From: Anaerovibrio sp. RM50
GTDB lineage: Bacteria > Bacillota > Negativicutes > Selenomonadales > Selenomonadaceae
Reading direction: 5' to 3'
DNA: 41,412 bases
Assembly: GCF_000622005.1 (NCBI RefSeq)
Contig: NZ_JHWV01000019.1
Location: 1 to 41,412, forward strand
Positions within the stretch are counted from its first letter, which is position 1. Every line of letters begins with the position of its first letter. The notes under the pieces were generated by a model that did no database searches, was not told the DNA's origin, and saw only the letters and a program-made list of their open reading frames with translations. Below, in pieces: positions 10,175-18,474 of the stretch. Made by a program: the position numbers and the translations under genes.

Positions 10175-13100
10175 TTATTCCTTTTCTACCTTATATACTG
10201 CCGCATACATGGTAGGCAGTACCAGCAGTGTCAGCACCGTTGCCACAAAAAGTCCACTGGCAATGGCCACTGCCATCGGCCCCCAGAAGTTGCTGACCAT
10301 CAATGGTATCATGCCCAAAATGGCCGCTGCTGCAGTAAGCATAATCGGTCTGAAGCGCATAACCGCAGAATCCATAATGGCATCCCAAGGGGTTTCTCCC
10401 TCTTCCAAATGCTTTTGAATCTGGTCGATAAGAATAACCGAGTTTCGTATAATCATGCCACTAAGGGCCAAAACACCCAGAATAGCCACGAAACCCATGG
10501 CCTTATCAAAGATGAGCATACCTGCTGCTACACCAATAAGTCCCAAAGGTGCAGTAAGTACAGTTAGAATCATCAGCTTAGCGTTTTTCAGCTGGAACAT
10601 AAGCAAAGTCATAATGGCAAATATCATGGCCGGAACAGGCTTCGTAATATTACCCATGGATTTTTCGCTGTCTTTTAAAGCACCGGCAGCCTCAATCCTA
10701 TAACCCGGAGGCAGATTATCTGAAATATCCTTAACTGAAGCTAATGCCTTTTTAGTGGCATCATTGGCTGTTCCGGAAAGAATATTGCCCTGAACAATTA
10801 CGCATGGAACTAATCTCTCACGACCAATAACACCATTTTCAGTCCGAAGGGATATATCTGCCAGCTGTTCTAAAGGAACATAGCCCCCCGCAGTATAAAC
10901 AGGTAATTTCTTCACCGTGGATATATCTGTACGATCCACCTCTGCCATCTCCAGAACTATATCCACAGTACGGTCACCCTTATAGAACTGGGCTGCTGTG
11001 GCCCCAGTGAGCTCCGTATACACCATCTTTGAAACAGCCTGAGCAGTCAGTCCCATGGCTTTCAGCTTATCCTGATTATATTCAAGATGAAGTACCTTGC
11101 TTTTTTCATGCCAGTTAAGATGGATTTCAGTATTATTTTCATCCTGAGCCACCCGATCTGCCACCAATTCGCCGATTTCACGGACCTTTTCCTTATCAGA
11201 GCCGTAAACCTTTAGCATAATAGGATAATCAGACGGTGGACCCGTCTGAATGAACTTTATATCGTGACGAGCCTCAGGGAAGTTATTTTCAAGCTCCTCC
11301 CTGATTTTTCTGGTCAATTCAGCTCTGTTGTCCGGGTCCTTGGATACCACAATAAACTGGGAATAACTATCTATTGGAGGCTCTGGCGTAAATGGAAGCA
11401 CAAATCTTGGAGCCCCTTCTCCCACATAGTAGCTGTAATTTTCAATTTCATCAGCGTGTTGATCCAGAAAATCAGCAAAGCGTTTGGACACTTCCTCGGA
11501 TTTTTTTAGGGAGGCACCATCATTCAGGCGCATGGAAATAATAATTTCCGGTCTGGTGGATGGTGGGAAGAATTCATTACGAACCAACTGCATGCCCAAA
11601 ATTGAAAGGGCAAATATTCCCACAGTAGCCGTAAGAACCAGCTTTTTGTGGGTCAGGAACCATGTTAAAACCTTGCGGAATATTGTATAGAATTTACTCT
11701 GATACTGAACCGCCTCCCCCTCATCATTACGCTTAACATCTACCTTAATAAGATGATAGCCATATAATGGTGCCACCATGACAGAAACAATCCAGGAAAT
11801 AAGTAATGCCATGGAAATAACCGGGAACAGGGCACTACAGAATTCTGCTGCCAGACCTGCAGAAAATCCAACGGGAATAAAGCCGGCGCATGTAATAAGT
11901 GTACCCGTAAGCATCGGCTTAGCCGTAGCCTTAAAGGCATAACAGGCCGCCTCGAATCGGTCCAGCCCCGCCTCCAGCTTTACACTCATCATTTCTACGG
12001 CGATTATGGCATCATCCACCAATAATCCCAAGGCGATAATCAAGGCACCAAGGGATACCTTTTGAAGATCAATGCCCAATATATACATGCCGCAAAAAAC
12101 AGCAGCCAGCACCAGCGGAATACAAAGGGCCACCACCATGCCGGTTCTTACTCCCAGACTGAGGAAGCTCACTGCCAGCACGATGATAATGGCTTCACGC
12201 AAAGTACTGATGAACTCCTCAATTGATTCCTCAACCACCTTTGGTTGGTCTGAAACCTGATGAACTTCCAGCCCCACTGGAAGCACTTCATTTACAGACT
12301 TCATCAGACTGCCCAAATCTTCGCCAAGGGTAATAATATTCTGCCCTGGCTCCATGGATACGGCTATCCCCACTGCTGGCTCACCATTATAAAACATCTT
12401 TGGGTCAGAGGGCTCTGCATAACGCATTTCCACCTTGGCAATATCACCCAGACGAAGCACCTTCCCCCCCGCATTAATAGGGGCATTTTTTATATCATCA
12501 ATATTCTCAAAGGTTCCGGAATATCTTAAATATACATTGTCCGTACTGGTCTCTATCATGCCGGAGGGAGTCATCTGATTTTGCCCCTTCAAGGCATCGG
12601 ACAGGGCTGTTGGACTTATGCCCAGCTCAGCCAGCTTGGCACTTTCGATTTCCACATAGACTTTTTCAGTCTGAACGCCAACCAGCTCCACCTTCTGAAC
12701 ACTTTTTACATTGGCCAGAATCATGCGGCGTATTTCTTCTGCCTGCTGTCGCATTTCCTCATAGGAAAAGCCATCGCCAGTTACGGCATAGAGAGAGCCA
12801 TATACATCATCAAAACGGTCATTGAAATATGGTCCGTAAACCCCCTCTGGCAAATCCTTTTCAATATCATGGCAGAAATTTCTTACATCACGCCATGAAG
12901 AACGAACATCACCATTATAATCATCCTTTAAAAGCACATGAATAACAGTGGTGCCATCCCGGGTGGTACTCTTAACATAATCAATACCCGGCAAATCATT
13001 TATTTTTGATTCCAGCTTATCTGTAACCTGCTGTTCCATCTGCTCTGCAGTGGCACCAGGCCAAGCGGCAGTTACTACCATATCCCTTATAGTAAAGTTA

Positions 13101-13216
13101 GGATCTTCCATACGTCCCAGTTTTATATATGAAAAGATTCCCCCTACCACAAAGACAATAATGAAGTACCATACCAGGGCCCGGTTTTTCAGGGATACCT
13201 CTGTGAGATTAATCAT
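10175..13216 (-). CDS. RND family efflux transporter, inner-membrane pump
   Basis: Proton-driven efflux pump of the AcrB/HAE-RND type (1013 residues). MINLTEVSLKNRALVWYFIIVFVVGGIFSYIKLGRMEDP is the usual first transmembrane helix; LGLLVDDAIIAVE carries the paired Asp of TM4 that relay protons; the C-terminal block PLGLIGVAAGMLIFDKAMGF...GMIIRNSVILIDQI is typical of TM10-11. Start is 1 base after the stop of the fusion protein gene (TGA-T-ATG), so the two are coupled. An RND pump with no outer-membrane channel gene nearby implies a channel encoded elsewhere, if the cell is diderm. Substrate is unknown. Confidence 0.94.
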   Translation of the reverse strand: MINLTEVSLKNRALVWYFIIVFVVGGIFSYIKLGRMEDPNFTIRDMVVTAAWPGATAEQMEQQVTDKLESKINDLPGIDYVKSTTRDGTTVIHVLLKDDYNGDVRSSWRDVRNFCHDIEKDLPEGVYGPYFNDRFDDVYGSLYAVTGDGFSYEEMRQQAEEIRRMILANVKSVQKVELVGVQTEKVYVEIESAKLAELGISPTALSDALKGQNQMTPSGMIETSTDNVYLRYSGTFENIDDIKNAPINAGGKVLRLGDIAKVEMRYAEPSDPKMFYNGEPAVGIAVSMEPGQNIITLGEDLGSLMKSVNEVLPVGLEVHQVSDQPKVVEESIEEFISTLREAIIIVLAVSFLSLGVRTGMVVALCIPLVLAAVFCGMYILGIDLQKVSLGALIIALGLLVDDAIIAVEMMSVKLEAGLDRFEAACYAFKATAKPMLTGTLITCAGFIPVGFSAGLAAEFCSALFPVISMALLISWIVSVMVAPLYGYHLIKVDVKRNDEGEAVQYQSKFYTIFRKVLTWFLTHKKLVLTATVGIFALSILGMQLVRNEFFPPSTRPEIIISMRLNDGASLKKSEEVSKRFADFLDQHADEIENYSYYVGEGAPRFVLPFTPEPPIDSYSQFIVVSKDPDNRAELTRKIREELENNFPEARHDIKFIQTGPPSDYPIMLKVYGSDKEKVREIGELVADRVAQDENNTEIHLNWHEKSKVLHLEYNQDKLKAMGLTAQAVSKMVYTELTGATAAQFYKGDRTVDIVLEMAEVDRTDISTVKKLPVYTAGGYVPLEQLADISLRTENGVIGRERLVPCVIVQGNILSGTANDATKKALASVKDISDNLPPGYRIEAAGALKDSEKSMGNITKPVPAMIFAIMTLLMFQLKNAKLMILTVLTAPLGLIGVAAGMLIFDKAMGFVAILGVLALSGMIIRNSVILIDQIQKHLEEGETPWDAIMDSAVMRFRPIMLTAAAAILGMIPLMVSNFWGPMAVAIASGLFVATVLTLLVLPTMYAAVYKVEKE

Positions 13217-13217
13217 A

Positions 13218-14300
13218 TCATTGGTCCTCCATCAGCCTTACCTTCTGGCCCTGGCGCAGCTTGTGTACACCAGCTGTTACTACAATATCACCAACATTAA
13301 GGCCCATTACCCGCACGGAGTTATCACCAATTTCTTCAAATTTTATGTCTTTGAGACTGACAGTGTCCGTACTCTTATCTACCACCCAAACCTGGGAAGT
13401 GTCGTTTACCTGATAAATGGAAGACAATGGCAATACCAGTCCGCCTTCGCTATTTCCGAAGCTTTCCTGGCACTTTACACTGGCAGTCATGCCCAGCTGC
13501 ATTCCCTTTGGAGGATTTGGAATGGAAATTCTAACCTTGTAAGTACGGGAGACTGGGTCGGCTATAGGGGAAATTTCTCTGACACTGCCCTCTGCAGTAA
13601 CACCCTTTAAAGCCCAGAAGGATATCTGGGCAGTTTTTCCCAGCTGAACATCTTCAAGGCGATTTTCCGGAACGTTGATTTCTATTTCCAGCTCGTTGGA
13701 CTGAACAAGAGTCAGCACAGTCTGGCCGGCACCTACCACCTGTCCGGCCTCAGCTGTAACGGAGGAAATAACCCCAGCAGCAGGAGCCACCAGAGCAGTA
13801 TAGCCCAAGGCATTATGCCCTGTCTCAGCAGCGGCAACTGCCTGATTGTACTGGGCCAATGCTGAATTATAGGCAGTCTGATACTGATCCAGAACCATGG
13901 CTGGAATAGCTTCCTTTTCATAGAGCTGCTGATAACGGCTTAAATTAGATTGGGCCAGATCTAACTGAGTTTTGGCAGCTGCCACCTGGGCATCCCCCTG
14001 ATTTGACTGCTGCACCACATCACGGGGATCGATGGACATAAGAACATCCCCGGAGTTTACTCTGTCACCAAGCTGAACATTGCGGCTGAGAATTTTCCCC
14101 CCAACCTGAAATGACATATTGGTTTCATAACGTCCACGTACAGTACCAGTATAAGTTCCTTCCACATTAATATCACCGTTTCCCACCTGTTTGGTTTTCA
14201 CCAGCTGTGGCTTCTGCTCTTCTTCGCCATCCTTGCCGCAGCCGGAAAACAGGGAAACTGCTGTCATTATTGCCAGCAAAATTGCTATTATCTTCTTCAC
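13218..14300 (-). CDS. RND efflux membrane-fusion protein (lipoprotein)
   Basis: Periplasmic adaptor for the downstream RND pump, 360 residues. Signal peptide ending LFSGC gives a lipidated Cys21. An HlyD/AcrA-like barrel-sandwich arm (NMSFQVGGKILSRNVQLGDRVNSGDVLMSID) flanks a coiled-coil hairpin (about 90-145, QVAAAKTQLDLAQSNLSR...), then the second lipoyl half TALVAPAAGVISSV and a beta-barrel part. It starts with GTG, overlapping the marR stop as GTGA at 14297-14300. Pump and adaptor form one operon under the MarR regulator. Confidence 0.93.
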   Translation of the reverse strand: MKKIIAILLAIMTAVSLFSGCGKDGEEEQKPQLVKTKQVGNGDINVEGTYTGTVRGRYETNMSFQVGGKILSRNVQLGDRVNSGDVLMSIDPRDVVQQSNQGDAQVAAAKTQLDLAQSNLSRYQQLYEKEAIPAMVLDQYQTAYNSALAQYNQAVAAAETGHNALGYTALVAPAAGVISSVTAEAGQVVGAGQTVLTLVQSNELEIEINVPENRLEDVQLGKTAQISFWALKGVTAEGSVREISPIADPVSRTYKVRISIPNPPKGMQLGMTASVKCQESFGNSEGGLVLPLSSIYQVNDTSQVWVVDKSTDTVSLKDIKFEEIGDNSVRVMGLNVGDIVVTAGVHKLRQGQKVRLMEDQ

Positions 14301-14761
14301 TTCGTTCCACGCCCCTTTTTGCCAAACACAGCCTCATAATCCGCCATGCCCAATCTCGTTGCAAGTGTATCAATTCCCTTAATCATAAATTCACCATCAG
14401 CCTCGGAAAAATCAGCCGCCAAGAAATCCATTATTTTTTTCACGATACCCTTAATAACAGGTTCAAGCTTCTTCCCTTCCTCAGTAAGAAACAACCTTTT
14501 TAAGCGGCGGTCTACATCGTCCTGCTTTCGATAAAGAAAGCCCTTTTTTTCCAGTATCTTGATTACCCTGGTAATAGCAGCCTTATCCACATGAAGAAAT
14601 GAAGTCATATCATCCTGGCTGCAGCCTTCCTTATCAAATAACATCAACAGGAGGGAAAACTCAGAGTAAGTAAGCCCTAAATCCATTGTGGCCTCCACCA
14701 CCAGAGCCTGAACCCTTCTTCTGATAATTCCAAAATTTACTGATGCACTGAAATAGTCCAT
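14297..14761 (-). CDS. MarR-family regulator of the RND operon
   Basis: 154-residue winged-helix repressor. LTYSEFSLLLMLFDKEGCSQDDMTSFLHVDKAAITRVIKILEKKGFLYRKQDDVDRRLKRLFLTEEG (about 30-96) is the MarR DNA-binding domain, including the DxRxK-type wing (DVDRRLKRL). First gene of the operon with the adaptor and pump, so it most likely represses its own operon and releases on binding a small toxic ligand. GGAGGCTC lies before the ATG. A dyad at 14794-14808 upstream is the likely operator. Confidence 0.9.
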   Translation of the reverse strand: MDYFSASVNFGIIRRRVQALVVEATMDLGLTYSEFSLLLMLFDKEGCSQDDMTSFLHVDKAAITRVIKILEKKGFLYRKQDDVDRRLKRLFLTEEGKKLEPVIKGIVKKIMDFLAADFSEADGEFMIKGIDTLATRLGMADYEAVFGKKGRGTK

Positions 14762-14793
14762 TGATGAGCCTCCAAAAATATATCAAAAAAGAA

Positions 14794-14808
14794 GTTGATT
14801 TGTTCAAC
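14794..14808. promoter_or_regulatory. MarR operator candidate
   Basis: GTTGA-N5-TCAAC, a perfect 5-bp inverted repeat 33 bp before the marR start and next to a TATAAA on the minus strand. Size and position suit a MarR autoregulatory site. Confidence 0.45.
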
Positions 14809-14936
14809 ATTTATAAGTTTAATTCTAGCAAAGTCGCCCTATATATTCAATAAGAAAAAAATTAAATCCTACTATTTTCCTGCATAATGTACAAATCTGT
14901 TGATATATTTTCGGCAGCAATATATTTTTAGACACG

Positions 14937-14983
14937 AAAAAAGCTGTAAAAACGATAGGCGTTCGTTTTTACAGCCTTTTTCT
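14937..14983. terminator. Bidirectional terminator
   Basis: Perfect 12-bp stem GCTGTAAAAACG / CGTTTTTACAGC (14943-14954, 14964-14975) with a 9-base loop. T6 follows on the minus strand and CTTTTTCTT on the plus strand. It ends the predicted small RNA. Confidence 0.88.
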
Positions 14984-15138
14984 TCCATTCATTTATATAA
15001 TGAAAGTGGGTAAATAAAAGAGAGGGGTTTATACGCGACACAGGGGAATGTCGCTTATAAGGGGTATATCAAAGTTCCAGCAGGAGAAAAAGGATTCTAT
15101 CTGGGGATCAGATGTTGTCCTTGGCTTTCCCTTTGACA
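14937..15138 (-). ncRNA. Putative C-rich small RNA of about 200 nt
   Basis: A perfect consensus promoter (15145-15173) fires minus-strand into a gene-free segment that ends at a strong terminator (14937-14983), giving a transcript of about 200 nt. The RNA would hold four CCCC runs (opposite G-runs at 15024-15027, 15043-15046, 15061-15064 and 15103-15106). One lies in the 8-nt apical loop of a GCGACA/TGTCGC hairpin (15035-15054). Exposed C-runs are how several Firmicute regulatory RNAs pair with G-rich ribosome binding sites, and sites nearby are G-rich (glpA, glpC, glpK). No family is recognised. A 6S RNA was considered because of the size, but I see no long end-to-end stem. It could also be an attenuated leader of marR, which lies 176 bases beyond the terminator. 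Confidence 0.55.
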
Positions 15139-15144
15139 TGACTT

Positions 15145-15173
15145 ATTATATGATTATCTTATGAGTATGTCAA
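15145..15173 (-). promoter_or_regulatory. Perfect consensus promoter of the putative small RNA
   Basis: On the minus strand TTGACA (15168-15173), exactly 17 bp, TATAAT (15145-15150). Start predicted at about 15138. One of the two strongest promoters in the window. Confidence 0.85.
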
Positions 15174-15215
15174 GGGACTTTTTGGATTTTTTTTGATTTT
15201 TTTAGAAAATTTTGA

Positions 15216-15449
15216 GTACATGTCCCAAAATGTACATAAATCAATTGTTCAAACTGTGCCAAAACATCCCTAAATATGCCAAATATCCAATATTTTTAAC
15301 TCCATGCAACCCTTTGTTTATGCTAATTCACACTATTATTGGTAACATTCTGTACCTTTGTTACAGAACATCAATGCAAGTAAAGAAATATTCCTTTTCT
15401 AAAAAGAAAAAGTGGTACATTTTTGAGTATGTTGCAAAAAGTACCACTT
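15216..15449. other. Gene-free AT-rich stretch with three dyads
   Basis: No plausible gene lies between the small-RNA promoter and the aminopeptidase gene (15174-15574). The stretch is AT-rich with T-runs at about 15186-15213 and contains GTACAT-N8-ATGTAC (15216-15235), TTCTGTA-N7-TACAGAA (15348-15368), and a hairpin with a perfect 9-bp outer stem AAGTGGTAC/GTACCACTT plus inner TTTTTG/CAAAAA (15410-15449) that runs into the first DnaA-box-like sequence. It may be a control or unwinding region linked to the DnaA boxes. Confidence 0.45.
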
Positions 15450-15555
15450 ATCAACAGGGAGAATATTAAATTTACACAGTTTTCCAATCATTTTCCCTAG
15501 TTATCCACACTTATGAACAGTTATCAACACGGAAAATGTGGATAACTGTGGATAA
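15448..15555. promoter_or_regulatory. Cluster of DnaA boxes with 10-bp phasing
   Basis: Against the consensus TTATCCACA: forward TTATCAACA (15448), TTATCCACA (15501), TTATGAACA (15511) and TTATCAACA (15521); reverse perfect boxes at 15537-15545 and 15547-15555. Three forward sites are spaced exactly 10 bp and two reverse sites exactly 10 bp, all on one helical face. An AT-rich stretch lies to the left. There is no dnaA, dnaN or rpmH here, so this is either an unlinked origin or, more likely, a DnaA-titrating or regulatory cluster like those known away from oriC in Bacillus. Confidence 0.75.
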
Positions 15556-15574
15556 TACAAGGTATAACAGTTTT

Positions 15575-16876
15575 TTAATACCTAAACAGTTCCCTGATAA
15601 CTCTGCACAGGGAACTCTGATCCACAGCACCCATAGTTTCCCTGGCAGAATGCATGGCAAGGATTGGCACGCCAATATCCACAGTCCGAACAGGAACCAG
15701 AGCGGAGGCAATAGAGCCCAGCGTTGCTCCCCCCGGCATATCGGAGCGGTTCACATAGTGCTGACACGGTATGTCATTTCCCTGACGGCACAGCCCCTTA
15801 ACCATGGCCACAGCTTCAGCATCACAGGCATAGCTCTGGGATGAGGCCTGCTTGATCACAAAGCCCTTATTAAGCAGAGGACGGTTGGTTGGATCGGTCT
15901 TGTCAGGATAATTTGGATGAAGTCCGTGGGCCACGTCTACAGACAGCATAAAGCCGCCGTTAATCCCCTGCCACATCTGCTCCCTGGTATAGCCCATACA
16001 GGTATATATCCGCTCCAGAAGCTGCATAAGATTGGCAGAGGCTGCCCCCTGCTTGGTACGGCTGCCAATTTCCTCATTATCAAAAAGGGCGGTTATATTT
16101 AATCCGGCCCCCAGTGTCTCAGTTATGCCCTTAAGACAAGCTGTAACGGATGTAATATTATCAAGTCTTGGGGCGGAAACCAGCTCTCCTGCTACCCCCA
16201 GCTGGCAGCCTGCTTCATAGGGATAAATATTAAGCTCATAGGAGAGAATCTCCTCCCTGGCAACACCCAGCTCAGCAGCCAGCAAATCTACCAAAAAGGC
16301 CTGGGTACCATCAGTGCCCTTTTCACAACCAAATACTGCCGCCAGAGGAAGCATATCCTTTTGCTTGTTGAAGGCCATTCCTTCATTAATTTTCTTGTTC
16401 ATGTGAATGGCCAGAGACGGAATCGTAAGCAGGGGACGGGCAAAATCCAGCAAAACCGTCTCAGGATTCATGGCATCTGATCCCCTTACCACCACCTTGC
16501 CCGCAATGGACAATGGACGGTCCAGCCACGAATAAAGTATGGCTCCGCCATAGCCCTCTGTATTCAAAAGACCATAGCCATCCTTTATTACTCCTGCCTC
16601 CGGCTTAATGCGAAATCCTGGGAAATCAGTATGGGCCGCCGCCAGCTTCAGGCTGTTCTTTGCTGTCAGATCACCATTTCCCAGGGTGAAAGCAAAAACA
16701 GATGAACCGTAAACCCTGGTAAAATATCTGCCATAACGTTGCAGTTCCCAGCCCTCGGTCCAGTCCAGCTCCTGAAATCCCGCAGCCAAAAGCTGCTCAG
16801 AAGCTGTGCTGACAGTATGCCATGGGGACGGGGACTTTCTGATAAATTCCAATAAATCCATAATATCGCCGTACAT
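15575..16876 (-). CDS. M18 family aspartyl aminopeptidase
   Basis: Cytosolic zinc aminopeptidase removing N-terminal acidic residues; 433 residues, normal for M18. Metal and catalytic motifs are visible: AAHTDFPGFRIKP (His82, Asp84), LFDNEEIGSRTKQGA (about 265-280, Glu-Glu pair), SVDVAHGLHPNYPDK and DMPGGATLGSI near the C-terminus. GGGAGGT lies 8 bases before the ATG at 16876, supporting this start over the Met five codons on. It follows the MFS exporter gene by 42 bp, so the pair is probably one transcript. The DnaA-box cluster begins just after its stop. Confidence 0.93.
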   Translation of the reverse strand: MYGDIMDLLEFIRKSPSPWHTVSTASEQLLAAGFQELDWTEGWELQRYGRYFTRVYGSSVFAFTLGNGDLTAKNSLKLAAAHTDFPGFRIKPEAGVIKDGYGLLNTEGYGGAILYSWLDRPLSIAGKVVVRGSDAMNPETVLLDFARPLLTIPSLAIHMNKKINEGMAFNKQKDMLPLAAVFGCEKGTDGTQAFLVDLLAAELGVAREEILSYELNIYPYEAGCQLGVAGELVSAPRLDNITSVTACLKGITETLGAGLNITALFDNEEIGSRTKQGAASANLMQLLERIYTCMGYTREQMWQGINGGFMLSVDVAHGLHPNYPDKTDPTNRPLLNKGFVIKQASSQSYACDAEAVAMVKGLCRQGNDIPCQHYVNRSDMPGGATLGSIASALVPVRTVDIGVPILAMHSARETMGAVDQSSLCRVIRELFRY

Positions 16877-16918
16877 ATTCCTACCTCCCGTGAAACCCTC
16901 TATATATAAAATACAAGA

Positions 16919-18115
16919 TTATGCCTTTTTATCTTCTTTGTGTCCAGGGACAATGTACCACTGGAAGGCCACTATAGCCAGCACAAAGCCCACCAGCATC
17001 ATCACTGCCATAGGAATACCGCTGTCAGTGCCAAAAATTCCCACTACAGGCATCATTACAGCACCCAGTATCATGGAAGCACATCCCAGGAGAGCTGATG
17101 CGCTGCCAGCATTTCTGCCCTGAGAGGAAAGAGCCAATGAAAAGCTTGCGGTACCCACAACGGAAAGGGGGGCAATCGCCAATAGCAACAATCCTACAAT
17201 TACAGGGAAAGGAGCATTTAGCATAAAAGCTCCTATAAGAAGTGCCGACATTACAGCCTGAATAATAATAGAATATTTCAGCATATCCTCATCCCGCACC
17301 CTGCCGGCCAGCTTCCCCGGAATACCGCCGGAGAATAAAAGGGATGCTCCAATACCGCCAAAAATATAGCTGTACACCTGGGGAGAAACATTATAAATAC
17401 CCTGGAAAACAAAAGAAGAGCTGCCAATATAAGTAAAGAAGGCGGCAAATTCAAACATCTGCACCAGACAATGCCCCACAAAATACTTATTTCTCATAAG
17501 TATAGGAAAGCTCAAAAGGGTTCTGGTTACATTTTTAAGACGTCGCTCCTGGGGAAGACTTTCCTTAAATATAAGTGTTGACCCTGACATAACAAGACCA
17601 ACAATGGCCAGTACCCAAAATACGTGACGCCAGGTGCCAAAAGCCAGTATCTGGCCGCCCAAAACAGGGGCCAAAATAGGAGCCAGACCGTTTACCATCA
17701 TTAATACTGAGAAGAATTTTGTCAGCTCCGGCCCCTTGCACATATCTCTGGCAATAGCTCTGGATATTACTATTCCACAGGCGCCGGAAAAACCCTGCAC
17801 AAAACGGGCAACGAGAAAAACTATTATATCCGTTGCCAGTGCACAGATAGCGGACACAGCCATAAATACCACCATGCCTGCCAGCAAAGGCATCTTCCGC
17901 CCCTTAAGATCACTGATGGGTCCCGCGAAAATCTGGCCAATTGACATGCCCAGCATAGTCATGGTCAATGTCATCTGGGTCAAAGAAGTGCTGATACTAT
18001 AATCATTTTGCAGCACCGGCAGGGCTGGCAGGTACATATCTGTAGCCAATGGGCCCATGGCAGACAAAATCCCCAAAAATATGACCAGCCAAACCGAGCT
18101 TTTTGTTGTACTCAT
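16919..18115 (-). CDS. Bcr/CflA family MFS exporter
   Basis: Twelve-helix major facilitator, 398 residues. The N-terminal LGILSAMGPLATDMYLPALPVLQNDY and GQIFAGPISDLKGRKMPLLAG (motif A between helices 2 and 3) are hallmarks of the Bcr/CflA drug-resistance group, as is RFVQGFSGACGIVISRAIARDM. Likely exports a small molecule or antibiotic; some relatives export sulfonamides, bicyclomycin or cysteine-containing compounds. First gene of a two-gene unit with the aminopeptidase. An AGGAGG site precedes the ATG. Confidence 0.9.
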   Translation of the reverse strand: MSTTKSSVWLVIFLGILSAMGPLATDMYLPALPVLQNDYSISTSLTQMTLTMTMLGMSIGQIFAGPISDLKGRKMPLLAGMVVFMAVSAICALATDIIVFLVARFVQGFSGACGIVISRAIARDMCKGPELTKFFSVLMMVNGLAPILAPVLGGQILAFGTWRHVFWVLAIVGLVMSGSTLIFKESLPQERRLKNVTRTLLSFPILMRNKYFVGHCLVQMFEFAAFFTYIGSSSFVFQGIYNVSPQVYSYIFGGIGASLLFSGGIPGKLAGRVRDEDMLKYSIIIQAVMSALLIGAFMLNAPFPVIVGLLLLAIAPLSVVGTASFSLALSSQGRNAGSASALLGCASMILGAVMMPVVGIFGTDSGIPMAVMMLVGFVLAIVAFQWYIVPGHKEDKKA

Positions 18116-18141
18116 ATATGCCTCCTAAAATAATTAAAGAA

Positions 18142-18207
18142 GAAGCCAATCCTGGATCAGCTTCCCCTAAATCAATATAATCTTTCAACTCTTGTGGGTT
18201 AATTATA
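18142..18207 (-). promoter_or_regulatory. MFS gene leader: -10 candidate and hairpin
   Basis: On the minus strand a TATAAT (18202-18207) without a good -35, then a hairpin GAAGC-TG-ATCC / GGAT-TG-GCTTC (18142-18164) followed by a loose T-rich run before the MFS ribosome binding site. This could be an attenuator, though the T-run is weak. Confidence 0.3.
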
Positions 18208-18350
18208 TCTCATTTGTTTATTTTTTTCCATAAAGTAAAAACCATCTATATTAATGTATCTTTTATTAATTATCCGCATTGTATTAATGTGCACGAATAT
18301 TTTAACAATTATGACAATGGCACACTTTTGGTATTTTTTTATAAATTCTC

Positions 18351-18436
18351 TTGTTTTAGCTTGTGCATTACGATATAATTATCACAAACATACTCATAAT
18401 ATTATCAACTTTTTATGATTTTTTACACATGAGTAT
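18351..18436 (+). promoter_or_regulatory. deoR-type regulator promoter with spaced inverted repeat
   Basis: TTGTTT (18351-18356), 17 bp, TATAAT (18374-18379), with TTGTG/CACAA flanking the -10. Downstream a perfect 8-bp inverted repeat ATACTCAT (18390-18397) and ATGAGTAT (18429-18436) is separated by 31 bp. DeoR-type regulators often bind spaced operators near their own promoters, so autoregulation is plausible. Confidence 0.45.
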
Positions 18437-18474
18437 CAAATGCGTTTAATCTTTGCGAGAATACAGGTGAATGA

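Noticed and set aside
14937-15138. 6S RNA assignment for the small RNA
   Set aside because: Length fits, but I could not find the long end-to-end stem and central bubble; left as an unassigned RNA.
15029-15139. 36-codon frame starting at the small-RNA start site
   Set aside because: The ATG coincides with the predicted transcription start, so there is no ribosome binding site; composition looks non-coding and overlaps the structured C-rich region.
15448-15555. Main chromosomal origin
   Set aside because: No dnaA, dnaN, recF or rpmH gene is nearby, so oriC cannot be claimed; kept as a DnaA-box cluster.
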